Source: Polynucleobacter sp. UK-FUSCHL-C3 (GTDB lineage: Bacteria; Pseudomonadota; Gammaproteobacteria; Burkholderiales; Burkholderiaceae). Taken from it: DNA of 64,000 bases. Positions 1 to 8,458 of this stretch are shown piece by piece. Made by a program: the position numbers and the translations under genes. The stretch's first letter is position 1; each line of letters begins with the position of its first letter. The stretch covers positions 186,001-250,000 of the forward strand of contig NZ_CP099959.1 in the NCBI RefSeq assembly GCF_040409815.1. Reading direction: 5' to 3'. The notes beneath the pieces are model-generated. The model saw only the letters and a list, made by a program, of their open reading frames with translations, had not been told where the DNA came from and made no database searches.

Positions 1-249
1 CATCAGCAATTACAAAACGCGGGCGTAGATGTGGTTTTAGATGATCGTGGTGAGCGTCCTGGAGCAATGTTTGCTGATTGGGAATTAATCGGCGCTACTT
101 ACCGTGTGGTCATTGGCGAACGCAGTTTAAAAGAAGGTAATGTCGAGTTTCAGGGGCGTCGTGAAAGTACTGCTCAGTTAGTGCCCGTGAATGAAATCAC
201 AGAGAAGGCTGCTGCGATCATTCGGTCTGCAAAGGACAATCTTCTCTAG
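1..249 (+). CDS. proS: Prolyl-tRNA synthetase, C-terminal end (partial)
   Basis: The reading frame is open from the first base of the window, so the gene begins upstream. The 82 visible residues contain [18 protein letters not shown], typical of the anticodon-binding domain of bacterial ProS, followed by a REST-x-LVPV segment and a short C-terminal helix. The enzyme charges tRNA-Pro in the cytoplasm. The internal ATG at 31 is not the start, because homology continues upstream of it. The gene ends 2 nt before the convergent end of ffh. Only the tail is visible, so catalytic motifs cannot be checked. Confidence 0.93.
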   Translation, partial: HQQLQNAGVDVVLDDRGERPGAMFADWELIGATYRVVIGERSLKEGNVEFQGRRESTAQLVPVNEITEKAAAIIRSAKDNLL

Positions 250-251
250 AG

Positions 252-1634
252 TTACTTTTTAAAAAGTCCGCCAAGCCCTTTGGCAGCCCCACGAGCAGCA
301 AGAGAACCCATCATCTTCGCCATCTTGCCGCTCTTCATTTGTTTCATCATGGCTTGCGTTTGTTCAAATTGAGTAAGTAAGCGATTGACCTCTTGAACTT
401 GGACTCCCGCACCTGCAGCGATACGTTGCTTACGCTTTGCCTTTAATAACTCTGGCTTGGCGCGCTCTAAGGGGGTCATACTGTCGATAATGCCTTGCAT
501 GCGCTTCATTTGTTTATCGGCCATCCCCAAATTGGCTTTACTCGCTTGTTGAGCTATTTGACTGGGTAGCTTATCAAGTAAATTCGCCATGCCACCCATG
601 TTTTGCATTTGCATGATCTGTTCACGGAAGTCACCAAGATCAAAACCACCCTTTTGAATTTTGCTGGCAAGCTTTTGGGCTTGCTCCACATTAACATTTT
701 GTTGGGCCTGTTCAACTAGAGCCAGAATATCGCCCATGCCCAAAATACGGCTAGTCATTCTCTCCGCATCAAAGGCTTCGAGCCCATCCATTTTTTCAGA
801 AACACCAATGAACTTAATCGGTACGCCAGTGATGTGACGCACCGAGAGCGCTGCGCCACCTCGGGAGTCGCCATCTAATTTGGTCAGAATGACCCCTGTG
901 AGTGCCAATGCTTCATGGAAAGCTTTAGCCGTATTCACGGCGTCTTGACCAAGCATTGCATCGACTACAAAGAGAGTTTCAATCGGGTTTAGATTGGTAT
1001 GCAAGGATTTAATTTCTTGCATCATTTGTGCATCAATACCTAGACGACCGGCAGTATCCACAATCAAGACATCGTGGTAATGGCGTTTTGCCCAGTCAAG
1101 CGCCGCATAAGCAATATCAATGGGTTTTTGTTCGACTGTGCTTGGAAAAAAATCAACTCCAACTTGTGCGCTAACCGTCTTAAGCTGTTCAATCGCGGCA
1201 GGACGATAGATATCGCAAGAGACCGTTAATACTTTTTTCTTATGCTTCTCTTGTAAAAACTTGGCAAGCTTGGCAACAGAGGTAGTTTTACCGGCACCCT
1301 GAAGGCCTGCCATCAAAATCACAGCTGGGGGTTGGGTGGCTAAATTTAACTTACCACTCTGCCCCTCATCGCCTCCCACCATAAGAGACAGCTCACGCTG
1401 TACGACCCCAACTAATGCTTGACCCGGGGTGAGGCTTCCAACCACATCCTCACCAAGGGCCTTGAACTTGATTTGCTCCATCAGGCTCTTCACGACAGGG
1501 AGAGCAACGTCAGCTTCAAGAAGGGCTAGACGGATCTCGCGTAACATCTCTGCGGTGTTGCTTTCTGTGAGGCGTGCTTGACCCCGCATGGTTTTAACCA
1601 CACGACTTAAGCGGTCGGTCAGGTTCTCTAGCAT
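252..1634 (-). CDS. ffh: Signal recognition particle protein Ffh (SRP54)
   Basis: This GTPase binds signal sequences and 4.5S RNA and delivers ribosomes making membrane proteins to FtsY. The 460-aa length is normal. After the N-terminal helical bundle come the G1 loop GLQGAGKTT (110-118), G3 DTAGR (193-197) and G4 TKLD (251-254). A methionine-rich M domain follows from about residue 330, with a GGFDLGDFREQ segment and many Met residues before the basic, Met- and Gly-rich tail. The gene is divergent from the CcsA-like gene with 20 bp between the starts, an arrangement common in proteobacteria. It converges tightly on proS. The 4.5S RNA gene is not in this window. Confidence 0.98.
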   Translation of the reverse strand: MLENLTDRLSRVVKTMRGQARLTESNTAEMLREIRLALLEADVALPVVKSLMEQIKFKALGEDVVGSLTPGQALVGVVQRELSLMVGGDEGQSGKLNLATQPPAVILMAGLQGAGKTTSVAKLAKFLQEKHKKKVLTVSCDIYRPAAIEQLKTVSAQVGVDFFPSTVEQKPIDIAYAALDWAKRHYHDVLIVDTAGRLGIDAQMMQEIKSLHTNLNPIETLFVVDAMLGQDAVNTAKAFHEALALTGVILTKLDGDSRGGAALSVRHITGVPIKFIGVSEKMDGLEAFDAERMTSRILGMGDILALVEQAQQNVNVEQAQKLASKIQKGGFDLGDFREQIMQMQNMGGMANLLDKLPSQIAQQASKANLGMADKQMKRMQGIIDSMTPLERAKPELLKAKRKQRIAAGAGVQVQEVNRLLTQFEQTQAMMKQMKSGKMAKMMGSLAARGAAKGLGGLFKK

Positions 1635-1654
1635 TTATCGATTAGACTTTCGTA

Positions 1655-2500
1655 ATGACTATTTTAGGTTACTCAGGATTTGGCTGGTTGCCATCCATTC
1701 TTTATCTCTTATTGATCGTCGTTTTGGGCTATCGTGACCAAAAACGACCCGAGACCCCATTTTTTATCGGTTTAGTGCAAATCTTGATATTGATCGTCTT
1801 AATCATTCACGGAACCTTATTGCATGATTCCATCTTTAACGGTGATACCTTTGTATTCGGCTTTGCTCAAGACCTTTCTTTAATGGCCTGGGTAGGACTC
1901 AGTTTTTATTGGATTCAAAGCTTCTTTTTGCCCATCTCTAGTCTGCGCTTGATGGCGATTAGTATGGCGATGTTTTGTGCTGTCTTACCTGACTTATTCC
2001 CTGGATCGGTAATCTCTCAGCGTGCCGTTGCTGATCCTTGGTTTAAGGCACACTTTATTGTGGCTACCTTTGCGGTCGGTTTCTTTAGTTTGGCTGCGAT
2101 GCTAGCGGTGCTCATGAATGTCCAAGATCGAGCTTTACGCAAGGGTATGGCAAATGGCATGGCAGGCTCACCTACTTGGGTCGAGAGTTTGCCGCCTTTA
2201 TTGACCATGGAAAGCTTTTTATTTCGCTTGCTTTATGTGGGCTATGGTTTATTAACATTGACTGTATTTTCGGGACTATTTTTCTCGCAAGAGTTATTTG
2301 GTAAGCCCTTAGTGTTTGACCACAAAACAGTATTTGCGCTCCTCTCCTGGGCTTTATTTACAGGGCTTGTAGTCGCTCGTATTCGAGTTGGTCTGCGAGG
2401 GCCAAGTGCGGTGCGATGGGTCTTGGGTGGATTTCTTGCCCTACTCCTGACCTATGCGGGAACTCGTTTTGTCGCTGAAGTTATTTTGCAGCGAGTATAG
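1655..2500 (+). CDS. ypjD: CcsA/YpjD-like inner-membrane protein, cytochrome c assembly family
   Basis: This is an integral membrane protein of 281 aa with about eight hydrophobic segments and short loops. It belongs to the Cytochrom_C_asm (CcsA/CcmC/YpjD) family. The clearest marks are DPWFKAHF in a mid-protein segment and FDHKTVFALLSW near the C terminus, both with the conserved histidines of the family. Members near ffh in beta- and gammaproteobacteria are usually called YpjD; some are proposed to handle heme, but the exact role is not established. The start is the ATG 20 bp from the divergent ffh start. The downstream ampD fusion begins 2 nt after its stop, so the two are probably cotranscribed. 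Confidence 0.85.
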   Translation: MTILGYSGFGWLPSILYLLLIVVLGYRDQKRPETPFFIGLVQILILIVLIIHGTLLHDSIFNGDTFVFGFAQDLSLMAWVGLSFYWIQSFFLPISSLRLMAISMAMFCAVLPDLFPGSVISQRAVADPWFKAHFIVATFAVGFFSLAAMLAVLMNVQDRALRKGMANGMAGSPTWVESLPPLLTMESFLFRLLYVGYGLLTLTVFSGLFFSQELFGKPLVFDHKTVFALLSWALFTGLVVARIRVGLRGPSAVRWVLGGFLALLLTYAGTRFVAEVILQRV

Positions 2501-2502
2501 CC

Positions 2503-3303
2503 TTGCTTAAGTGGGCATTATTGGTTTTAGGGCTGGGGCTTGCTTATTGGTGGCTGATCGCTAAAAAGAAAAGCAAGGCTCAGACAGCTGATAAAAAGAT
2601 TCGGCAAGGAGAAACCCCCTTAACGAGCTCCCAGCGGATGATCTCGTGTTCATATTGCGATCTCCACCTCCCTGAAAGCGATGCGCTCCCCCAAGACGGA
2701 CGTTATTACTGCTGCACAGAGCACCGCGATAGCATTAGCCAAAAGGGCTGGTGGGGTAAAGCGCAATGGTGCGCATCGACAAATTTTGACGAACGACCAG
2801 AGGATATAGCCATCAATTTGGCGGTGATCCATCACATTAGCTTGCCGCCCGGTGAATTTGGAGGGCGGAATATTGTTGATTTCTTTCAGAATAATTTAGA
2901 TCCCAAGGCGCATCCCTACTTTGAGCAGATTGCTAACCAAAAGGTATCGAGCCACTTTCTCATAGACCGGAGGGGAAAAACAACACAATTTGTGTCCCTT
3001 TATAAACGCGCTTGGCATGCGGGTGTATCGCAATTTTGTGGACGCGAGAAATGCAATGATTTTTCGATTGGCATCGAGTTAGAGGGCGATGGAGATACCC
3101 CATTTACAAATGAGCAATACGCGAGCTTGGCCGAGGTGACCGGGGTTTTGCTTAAGAAATATCCAGACCTTCAGTTTGCGGGGCATAGTGATATTGCTCC
3201 AGAGCGGAAGACGGACCCCGGACCATCCTTTGATTGGGTGCGCTTAACAAAAATAGCAAAGCTATCAGAAGAGAAATTACCCTTTGGGAGCGCTTCTCGC
3301 TAA
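2503..3303 (+). CDS. ampD: Fusion of a PP0621-type membrane/zinc-ribbon protein with AmpD amidase
   Basis: The last about 175 residues are AmpD, the cytoplasmic N-acetyl-anhydromuramyl-L-alanine amidase of peptidoglycan recycling. VIHHISLPPGEFGG carries the first zinc ligand (H110), and GHSDIAPERKTDPGP carries H228 and D238. The first about 85 residues are extra: a transmembrane helix (4-20), a Lys-rich stretch, then C49-x2-C52 and YYCC-x2-H (70-74), matching the small PP0621 family that is often a separate gene beside ampD. I see no stop between the two parts. The start is TTG at 2503, 2 nt after the upstream stop; the next in-frame ATG (2638) would remove the helix. The N-terminal helix would tether a normally soluble enzyme to the membrane. 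Confidence 0.87.
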   Translation: MLKWALLVLGLGLAYWWLIAKKKSKAQTADKKIRQGETPLTSSQRMISCSYCDLHLPESDALPQDGRYYCCTEHRDSISQKGWWGKAQWCASTNFDERPEDIAINLAVIHHISLPPGEFGGRNIVDFFQNNLDPKAHPYFEQIANQKVSSHFLIDRRGKTTQFVSLYKRAWHAGVSQFCGREKCNDFSIGIELEGDGDTPFTNEQYASLAEVTGVLLKKYPDLQFAGHSDIAPERKTDPGPSFDWVRLTKIAKLSEEKLPFGSASR

Positions 3304-3318
3304 GCATTAGTTCAATGG

Positions 3319-3334
3319 GTAAGCGTTTGCTTAC
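3319..3334 (+). terminator. Hairpin after ampD, possible terminator
   Basis: GTAAGC-gttt-GCTTAC is a perfect 6-bp stem with a 4-nt loop, 15 nt after the ampD stop. It lacks a clean U-run directly after the stem; a TTTTTT tract occurs about 20 nt later. It may act as a weak terminator or a 3'-end stabiliser. Confidence 0.35.
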
Positions 3335-3403
3335 TTAGTATCAGCAGAACAGATTTTTTCGAAATTAATAGGGAAATTACCAATAAATAGAGTCAGAAAA
3401 GAC

Positions 3404-3432
3404 TTACCAAATTTAAAATATTTGCCTATACT
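3404..3432 (+). promoter_or_regulatory. Predicted sigma-70 promoter of nrdAB
   Basis: The -35 TTACCA (3404-3409) and -10 TATACT (3427-3432) are separated by exactly 17 bp. The transcription start is expected near 3439, giving a leader of about 87 nt. One NrdR-like box covers the -10 and a second lies just downstream of the expected start. An AGGAG ribosome-binding site sits 6 nt before the nrdA ATG. Confidence 0.55.
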
Positions 3433-3438
3433 TAGTGC
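3423..3438 (+). promoter_or_regulatory. NrdR box 1 (upstream, weaker)
   Basis: TGCCTATACTTAGTGC matches the NrdR consensus ACACWATATATWGTGT at about 10 of 16 positions, best in the TAGTG half. It overlaps the predicted -10 box. It lies 32 bp, three helical turns, from box 2, with a 16-bp gap; this is the spacing typical of paired NrdR boxes. Confidence 0.55.
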
Positions 3439-3454
3439 CTAGTGCGATAGAAAA

Positions 3455-3470
3455 CCACTACATCTAGTGT
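3455..3470 (+). promoter_or_regulatory. NrdR box 2 (downstream, stronger)
   Basis: CCACTACATCTAGTGT contains the palindromic arms ACTA and TAGT and fits the NrdR consensus at most positions. It sits just downstream of the expected nrdA transcription start. Bound NrdR at both boxes would block RNA polymerase when dATP is high. The nrdR gene itself is not in the window. Confidence 0.65.
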
Positions 3471-3525
3471 TTTTTCTGTAAATTTAGCCTTTTTTCAATA
3501 AAAATATACATATAGCAGGAGTAAT

Positions 3526-6471
3526 ATGACCTTCGCCGATCCACAAGCTGCAGGCCAATCAAGTTCAGTAAACCAAGGTGGTCTTGGCGCAGGGGCTAGT
3601 TTGACCCAAACCCCATCCGCGAATTTTGTAGCGGGTGGCGTAGGTCTGGCGCAAGCAACGCAACTCTCGGACTACAAAATTATTCGGCGCAATGGTTCTG
3701 TAGTCGCATTTGAGCCATCCAAAATTGCAATTGCCGTTACCAAGGCATTTTTGGCTGTGAACGGAGGCCAGGGAGCCGCTTCGGCTCGGATTCGTGAGCA
3801 GGTAGAACAGCTAACCCAAAACGTAGTGCGCGCTTTATTGCGCAGCCGTCCCAATGGCGGCACATTTCATATAGAAGATATTCAAGATCAAGTTGAGCTG
3901 ACCTTAATGCGCAGTGGTGAGCATAATGTTGCACGCGCCTATGTCCTTTATCGCGAGAAGCGTAATCAAGAGCGCGCTGCCCAGCAAAGTGCAAGTCAAG
4001 ATCAGGCTGCCGATGCCGCATTACCCTCCGTTCAGGTCAACGATAATGGTATTAGCAAACCCCTCAATGTTGTTGGTCTCAGAACGGTGATTGAGGCTGC
4101 ATGTGAAGGATTGGGAAATCATATTGATGCTAGCCCGATCATGAGCGAGACTATTAAGAACTTATACGATGGCGTGCCAATGGCGCAGGTCTATGACTCG
4201 GCGATTTTGGCTTCGCGGACTTTGATCGAAAAAGATCCTGCTTATAGCCAAGTTACTGCACGTATTTTGATGCACGTGATCCGTAAAGAGATTTTGGGCC
4301 GTGAGGTTTTGCAAGGCGATATGCAAGCCGAGTACCCTAATTATTTCCCACAATTTATCCGCCAGGGCATCGAAGCTGAACTGCTTGATCCGCGCTTACT
4401 CGAGTTTGATTTAGCTAAGATCTCATCTGCTCTTAGCGCCGACAGAGATTTGCAGTTCAATTACCTTGGCCTGCAAACCCTGTACGACCGTTATTTCTTA
4501 CACATCGAGGATCATCGTATTGAGATGCCGCAGGCCTTCTTTATGCGGGTGGCGATGGGTCTCGCCTTAAATGAGCCAGAGCGCGAGCGTCGTGCCATTG
4601 AGTTCTACGAGATTCTTTCTACCTTTGACTTTATGTCAAGCACCCCAACCTTGTTTAACTCGGCTACCTTGCGTTCACAGTTATCCAGTTGCTACCTGAC
4701 GACCGTTGACGATGACCTTGATGGTATCTACGAAGCATTAAAAGAGAATGCTCTCTTGTCTAAGTTTGCAGGTGGCCTAGGTAATGATTGGACCAATGTT
4801 CGTGCTCTAGGAAGTCATATCAAGGGTACAAATGGAAAGTCACAGGGTGTGGTGCCATTCCTTAAGGTGGTCAACGATACAGCCGTTGCAGTTAATCAAG
4901 GCGGTAAACGCAAGGGCGCAGTTTGTGCCTACTTAGAGACTTGGCATTTAGACATTGAAGAGTTCTTGGAATTACGTAAGAACACGGGCGATGATCGTCG
5001 TCGTACCCATGATATGAATACCTCGAACTGGATTCCGGATTTGTTTATGAAGAGGGTGATGGAAAACGGTGATTGGACTTTGTTTTCCCCATCAACCACC
5101 CCGGATTTGCATGATAAGTATGGCAAAGCCTTTGAGCAAGCCTATGTTGCTTACGAAAAGCGGGCAGAGGCTGGTGAGATTAAACCATCAAAGAAAGTGC
5201 CAGCAGTTCAGATGTGGCGCAAGATGCTGGCCATGTTATTTGAGACCGGCCATCCGTGGATTACCTTTAAAGACCCTTGTAATATTCGGAGTCCACAGCA
5301 GCACGTTGGCGTGGTGCATTCCTCGAATCTATGTACCGAGATCACCCTGAATACCAATGAGACTGAAATTGCGGTTTGCAATTTAGGTTCAGTGAACTTG
5401 ACTGCCCACATGACCACCGATGCAAATGGTCAGATGGTCTTGGATCACGCCAAGCTCAAGAAAACCATTCAGACCGCGATGCGTATGCTTGATAACGTCA
5501 TTGATATTAATTACTATGCCGTTGCCAAGGCGCGCAATTCAAATGTGAAGCATCGCCCAGTGGGTTTAGGCATCATGGGCTTCCAGGATTGCTTACATAT
5601 GCAGCGTATTCCGTATGCTAGTGATGCGGCAGTGAAGTTCGCAGACACTTCGATGGAAGCCGTTTGCTATTACGCCTACCAGGCATCTAGCGAGTTGGCC
5701 AAAGAGCGAGGCGCTTACAGCAGCTATCACGGATCTTTGTGGGATCGCGGCATTCTTCCCCAAGACACTCTCAAAATGCTTCAGGATGAGCGCGGCGGCT
5801 ATGTGGAAGTCGATCAGTCCAGCACTATGGATTGGAATGCATTGCGTGCTCAGATTAAGCAACACGGGATGCGCAACTCTAATTGCGTGGCCATTGCTCC
5901 AACAGCAACGATTTCTAATATTATTGGGGTATCGGCCTGTATTGAGCCCACTTTCCAAAATTTGTTTGTTAAGTCGAATCTATCTGGTGAGTTTACGGTT
6001 GTGAACGACTATCTCGTTCGCGATCTCAAGGACCGCGGGCTTTGGGACGAGGTGATGATTGCTGACCTCAAGTATTTTGATGGCACTTTGTCAAAGATCG
6101 ATCGGGTTCCACAGGATTTGCGTGATTTATACGCTACGGCCTTTGAGCTTGAGCCAAGTTGGTTGGTCGAGGCGGCCTCCCGTCGCCAGAAGTGGATCGA
6201 TCAAGCGCAATCCTTAAATATTTATATGGCAGGTGCCTCGGGCAAGAAATTGGACGATACCTACAAACTCGCCTGGTTGCGTGGTTTAAAGACTACCTAC
6301 TACCTGCGTACTATGGCTGCTACCCACGTTGAGAAGTCGACCGTAGCAACAGGCCAGCTGAACTCTGTTTCGAACGGAACAGAAACAGCCCCAGCTCTAG
6401 CGGCAGATGGGCCGGTATGCACGATGCGCCCTGGCGACCCTGGATTTGAAGAATGTGAAGCGTGTCAGTAA
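3526..6471 (+). CDS. nrdA: Class Ia ribonucleoside-diphosphate reductase, alpha subunit
   Basis: NrdA reduces ribonucleoside diphosphates to deoxy forms, using the radical made in NrdB. At 981 aa it is much longer than the E. coli protein (761 aa). The extra length is an N-terminal low-complexity leader (1-45) plus two ATP-cone-like domains in tandem (about 50-145 and 170-260), as known for Pseudomonas NrdA. Active-site residues are visible: C389 (SSCYLTT), N601/C603/E605 (NLCTE), C618 (VCNLG), the Tyr pair Y925-Y926, and the C-terminal redox pair C977-x2-C980. The ATG has an AGGAG site. nrdB follows after 43 bp, so they form an operon. Expression is probably set by the NrdR boxes upstream, and activity by dATP binding to the cones. 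Confidence 0.98.
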   Translation: MTFADPQAAGQSSSVNQGGLGAGASLTQTPSANFVAGGVGLAQATQLSDYKIIRRNGSVVAFEPSKIAIAVTKAFLAVNGGQGAASARIREQVEQLTQNVVRALLRSRPNGGTFHIEDIQDQVELTLMRSGEHNVARAYVLYREKRNQERAAQQSASQDQAADAALPSVQVNDNGISKPLNVVGLRTVIEAACEGLGNHIDASPIMSETIKNLYDGVPMAQVYDSAILASRTLIEKDPAYSQVTARILMHVIRKEILGREVLQGDMQAEYPNYFPQFIRQGIEAELLDPRLLEFDLAKISSALSADRDLQFNYLGLQTLYDRYFLHIEDHRIEMPQAFFMRVAMGLALNEPERERRAIEFYEILSTFDFMSSTPTLFNSATLRSQLSSCYLTTVDDDLDGIYEALKENALLSKFAGGLGNDWTNVRALGSHIKGTNGKSQGVVPFLKVVNDTAVAVNQGGKRKGAVCAYLETWHLDIEEFLELRKNTGDDRRRTHDMNTSNWIPDLFMKRVMENGDWTLFSPSTTPDLHDKYGKAFEQAYVAYEKRAEAGEIKPSKKVPAVQMWRKMLAMLFETGHPWITFKDPCNIRSPQQHVGVVHSSNLCTEITLNTNETEIAVCNLGSVNLTAHMTTDANGQMVLDHAKLKKTIQTAMRMLDNVIDINYYAVAKARNSNVKHRPVGLGIMGFQDCLHMQRIPYASDAAVKFADTSMEAVCYYAYQASSELAKERGAYSSYHGSLWDRGILPQDTLKMLQDERGGYVEVDQSSTMDWNALRAQIKQHGMRNSNCVAIAPTATISNIIGVSACIEPTFQNLFVKSNLSGEFTVVNDYLVRDLKDRGLWDEVMIADLKYFDGTLSKIDRVPQDLRDLYATAFELEPSWLVEAASRRQKWIDQAQSLNIYMAGASGKKLDDTYKLAWLRGLKTTYYLRTMAATHVEKSTVATGQLNSVSNGTETAPALAADGPVCTMRPGDPGFEECEACQ

Positions 6472-6514
6472 CCCTTGCTGTAATTAAGTCTATAGGAAGA
6501 ATTAGGAGAAGATT

Positions 6515-7702
6515 ATGTTGAACTGGGACGATGAAGTTGCACCCGCGTTAGCGAAGGCGGGCTTTGCCCCGCCCCCATCGATGCCTGTGCCCCCAGCGCA
6601 GCCACAGTTAGCACCTGTTCAAGCGGATAGCGTTGCTATGGCACCGCCAGCGCAACCAGTCAAGCCTGTTGCAGAAGCGATTGAGCGGCGTGTGAACGTT
6701 GCCGATAAACGGGTCATTAATGGCACGACGGACGTTAACCAATTGGTGCCATTTAAGTACAAGTGGGCTTGGGAGAAGTATCTAGCAGGTTGTGCAAACC
6801 ATTGGATGCCACAAGAAATCAATATGAACCGCGACATTGCCCTATGGAAAGACCCCAATGGGCTTACAGAGGATGAGCGACGCATCATCATGCGTAACTT
6901 AGGATTTTTCGTTACTGCCGACTCTTTGGCGGCTAACAATATTGTTCTTGGTACCTATCGCCAAATTACTGCCCCAGAGTGCCGCCAATATCTGTTGCGT
7001 CAGGCTTTTGAAGAGGCTATTCATACTCATGCCTATCAGTACATTGTTGAGTCTTTAGGCCTTGATCAAGCTGAAATCTTCAATGCTTATCACGAAGTTC
7101 CCTCGATTCGGGCTAAGGATGAGTTCCTAATCCCCTTTATCGATGTACTCACAGATCCTGCTTTTAAGACTGGAACTTTGGAAAATGATCAAAAATTGTT
7201 GCGCTCTTTGATTGTTTTTGCCTGTGTGATGGAAGGATTGTTCTTTTATGTTGGTTTTACGCAAATCCTCGCAATGGGTCGCCAAAACAAGATGACTGGT
7301 GCAGCAGAGCAGTATCAATACATCCTGCGCGATGAGTCAATGCACTGTAATTTTGGGATCGATTTGATTAACCAAATCAAGCTGGAGAACCCACAGCTAT
7401 GGACTTCTGCGTTCAAAGAGGAGATCCGTAGCATCTTTGAAAAAGCGGTTGAGTTGGAGTATCGCTATGCCGAGGATACGATGCCAAGAGGGGTGCTTGG
7501 ATTGAACGCGCCAATGTTCAAAAGCTACCTTAGATTCATCTGTAATCGCCGATGCATGCAAATAGGACTTGACTCCATGTATCCAAATGAAGAGAATCCA
7601 TTCCCATGGATGTCAGAAATGATAGATCTGAAAAAAGAGAGAAACTTTTTTGAGACCAGAGTGATTGAGTATCAAACCGGTGGTGCGTTAAATTGGGAGT
7701 AG
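6515..7702 (+). CDS. nrdB: Class Ia ribonucleoside-diphosphate reductase, beta subunit
   Basis: NrdB holds the di-iron site and tyrosyl radical that start each catalytic cycle in NrdA. In 395 aa, a Pro/Ala-rich N-terminal stretch (about 15-55) precedes the ferritin-like core. The pattern E167-x2-H170-x3-Y174 (EAIHTHAY) gives two metal ligands and the radical tyrosine, and DESMHCNFG gives the later Glu/His ligands. The conserved Tyr marks this as the ordinary Y-radical type rather than a Tyr-less variant. The start follows an AGGAGA site in the short gap after nrdA. The Pro/Ala leader is not in E. coli NrdB and probably is a flexible linker. Confidence 0.97.
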   Translation: MLNWDDEVAPALAKAGFAPPPSMPVPPAQPQLAPVQADSVAMAPPAQPVKPVAEAIERRVNVADKRVINGTTDVNQLVPFKYKWAWEKYLAGCANHWMPQEINMNRDIALWKDPNGLTEDERRIIMRNLGFFVTADSLAANNIVLGTYRQITAPECRQYLLRQAFEEAIHTHAYQYIVESLGLDQAEIFNAYHEVPSIRAKDEFLIPFIDVLTDPAFKTGTLENDQKLLRSLIVFACVMEGLFFYVGFTQILAMGRQNKMTGAAEQYQYILRDESMHCNFGIDLINQIKLENPQLWTSAFKEEIRSIFEKAVELEYRYAEDTMPRGVLGLNAPMFKSYLRFICNRRCMQIGLDSMYPNEENPFPWMSEMIDLKKERNFFETRVIEYQTGGALNWE

Positions 7703-7847
7703 ACATAGCCTAAATTAGCGCCCCGTCCGGCAAACATAGGAGATAGGACGGTTGATTAGTACTCGCAGTCGATTAAAACAGGCACAAATGCGAAAACCCA
7801 GCGTACAGGGTGACCGGATCTCTTTCCCCATTTTTTTTACCCCATTT

Positions 7848-7883
7848 AAAAAGCCGCTTCCTGCAAAGGTTGCGGCTTTTTTT
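7848..7883 (+). terminator. Rho-independent terminator of nrdAB
   Basis: Stem AAAAAGCCGC (7848-7857) pairs with GCGGCTTTTT (7872-7881) around a 14-nt loop, and the U-tract runs into and past the stem. It lies 145 nt after the nrdB stop and upstream of the histone-like gene, so it separates the two units. Confidence 0.8.
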
Positions 7884-7955
7884 CCAAGATTCATTAGCGT
7901 GCAGCAGCAAGTTTCAAGCCGCGCGCCGATGAATAGCTCGCTCGTTTCCTATATG

Positions 7956-7969
7956 GCACCGCAAGGTGC
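7956..7969 (+). other. GNRA-capped hairpin in the leader of the histone-like gene
   Basis: GCACC-GCAA-GGTGC forms a 5-bp stem with a stable GCAA tetraloop, about 70 nt before the histone ATG. It could stabilise the mRNA or be a binding site. Its function is unknown. Confidence 0.4.
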
Positions 7970-8038
7970 TCTACAGAGTAATGGTCGGGTTTTCTTAAAC
8001 AGTAGTTTGTTCTAATCCTCACGTGAAGGAGAATCACT

Positions 8039-8425
8039 ATGGCAATCGCCAAAAAGAAGTCTGCTGCAAAGAAACCAGCTGCTAAGAAAAAAGTAGCTGC
8101 TAAGAAACCAGCTGCCAAAAAAGCAGCTAAGAAGCGCCCAGCTGCCAAAAAAGCAGCAAAGCGCCCAGCTGCCAAAAAAGCAGCTAAGAAGCCTGCCGCT
8201 AAAAAAGCTGCTAAGAAAAAAGTAGCTAAAAAGCGTCCTGCTGCTAAGAAGAAAAAAGCTGCCAAGAAAAAGCCTGCTAAAAAAGCAGCTAAGAAAAGGC
8301 CTGCTGCCAAAAAGAAAGGGGCTTCTGTAAAAAAGCCCGCGGCTAAGCCCGCCGTTGCTGAATCAGCGCACACTGCGTTGAACCCGGCTGCGGCTTGGCC
8401 TTTTCCTACAGGCAGCCATCCCTAA
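8039..8425 (+). CDS. Histone H1-like Lys/Ala-rich DNA-binding protein
   Basis: This 128-aa protein is almost wholly made of Lys, Ala and Pro in repeated KKPAAKKA/AAKKRPAAKK units over residues 5-105, followed by a less repetitive tail ending in PFPTGSHP. It resembles the C-terminal-domain-like histone H1 proteins of Burkholderiales, which bind DNA without sequence specificity and help pack the nucleoid. There is no globular domain. The start ATG has a good AAGGAG site 8 nt upstream. A strong terminator follows, so it is probably monocistronic. The repeated codons make the DNA prone to slippage, so length is likely to vary between strains. Confidence 0.9.
   Translation: MAIAKKKSAAKKPAAKKKVAAKKPAAKKAAKKRPAAKKAAKRPAAKKAAKKPAAKKAAKKKVAKKRPAAKKKKAAKKKPAKKAAKKRPAAKKKGASVKKPAAKPAVAESAHTALNPAAAWPFPTGSHP
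8057..8330 (+). repeat. Degenerate tandem repeats coding for KKPAAKKA units
   Basis: The DNA repeats variants of GCTGCCAAAAAAGCAGCTAA and AAGAAACCAGCTGC many times within the histone-like gene. Units differ in length and codon choice, so this is a degenerate coding repeat rather than a perfect satellite. It also keeps a long Ala/Leu/Phe shadow frame open on the opposite strand. Confidence 0.75.
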
Positions 8426-8458
8426 GCGAAAGCTGAACGGACAGTTGAGCTAGTACTG

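Larger units (their letters stand above)
7703..8038. other. 336-bp gap between nrdB and the histone-like gene
   Basis: The gap holds an inverted repeat CCGTCC/GGACGG (7723-7728 and 7746-7751, loop 17 nt), a clear rho-independent terminator (7848-7883), and about 155 nt of likely promoter and leader for the next gene, including a GCAA-capped hairpin (7956-7969). I find no convincing promoter hexamers for the histone gene. An open frame across 7752-8015 runs through the terminator and is not credible as a gene. Confidence 0.6.

Noticed and set aside
5593..5958. 121-codon minus-strand frame inside nrdA
   Set aside because: It lies fully inside a well-conserved gene, and the product has no recognisable motif.
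7752..8015. Open frame of 87 codons between nrdB and the histone-like gene
   Set aside because: It runs across a clear rho-independent terminator, has no ribosome-binding site, and its product looks like random basic sequence.
7894..8373. 159-codon minus-strand frame rich in Ala, Phe and Leu
   Set aside because: It is the shadow of the Lys/Ala repeats of the histone-like gene; its hydrophobic look comes from the complementary codons.
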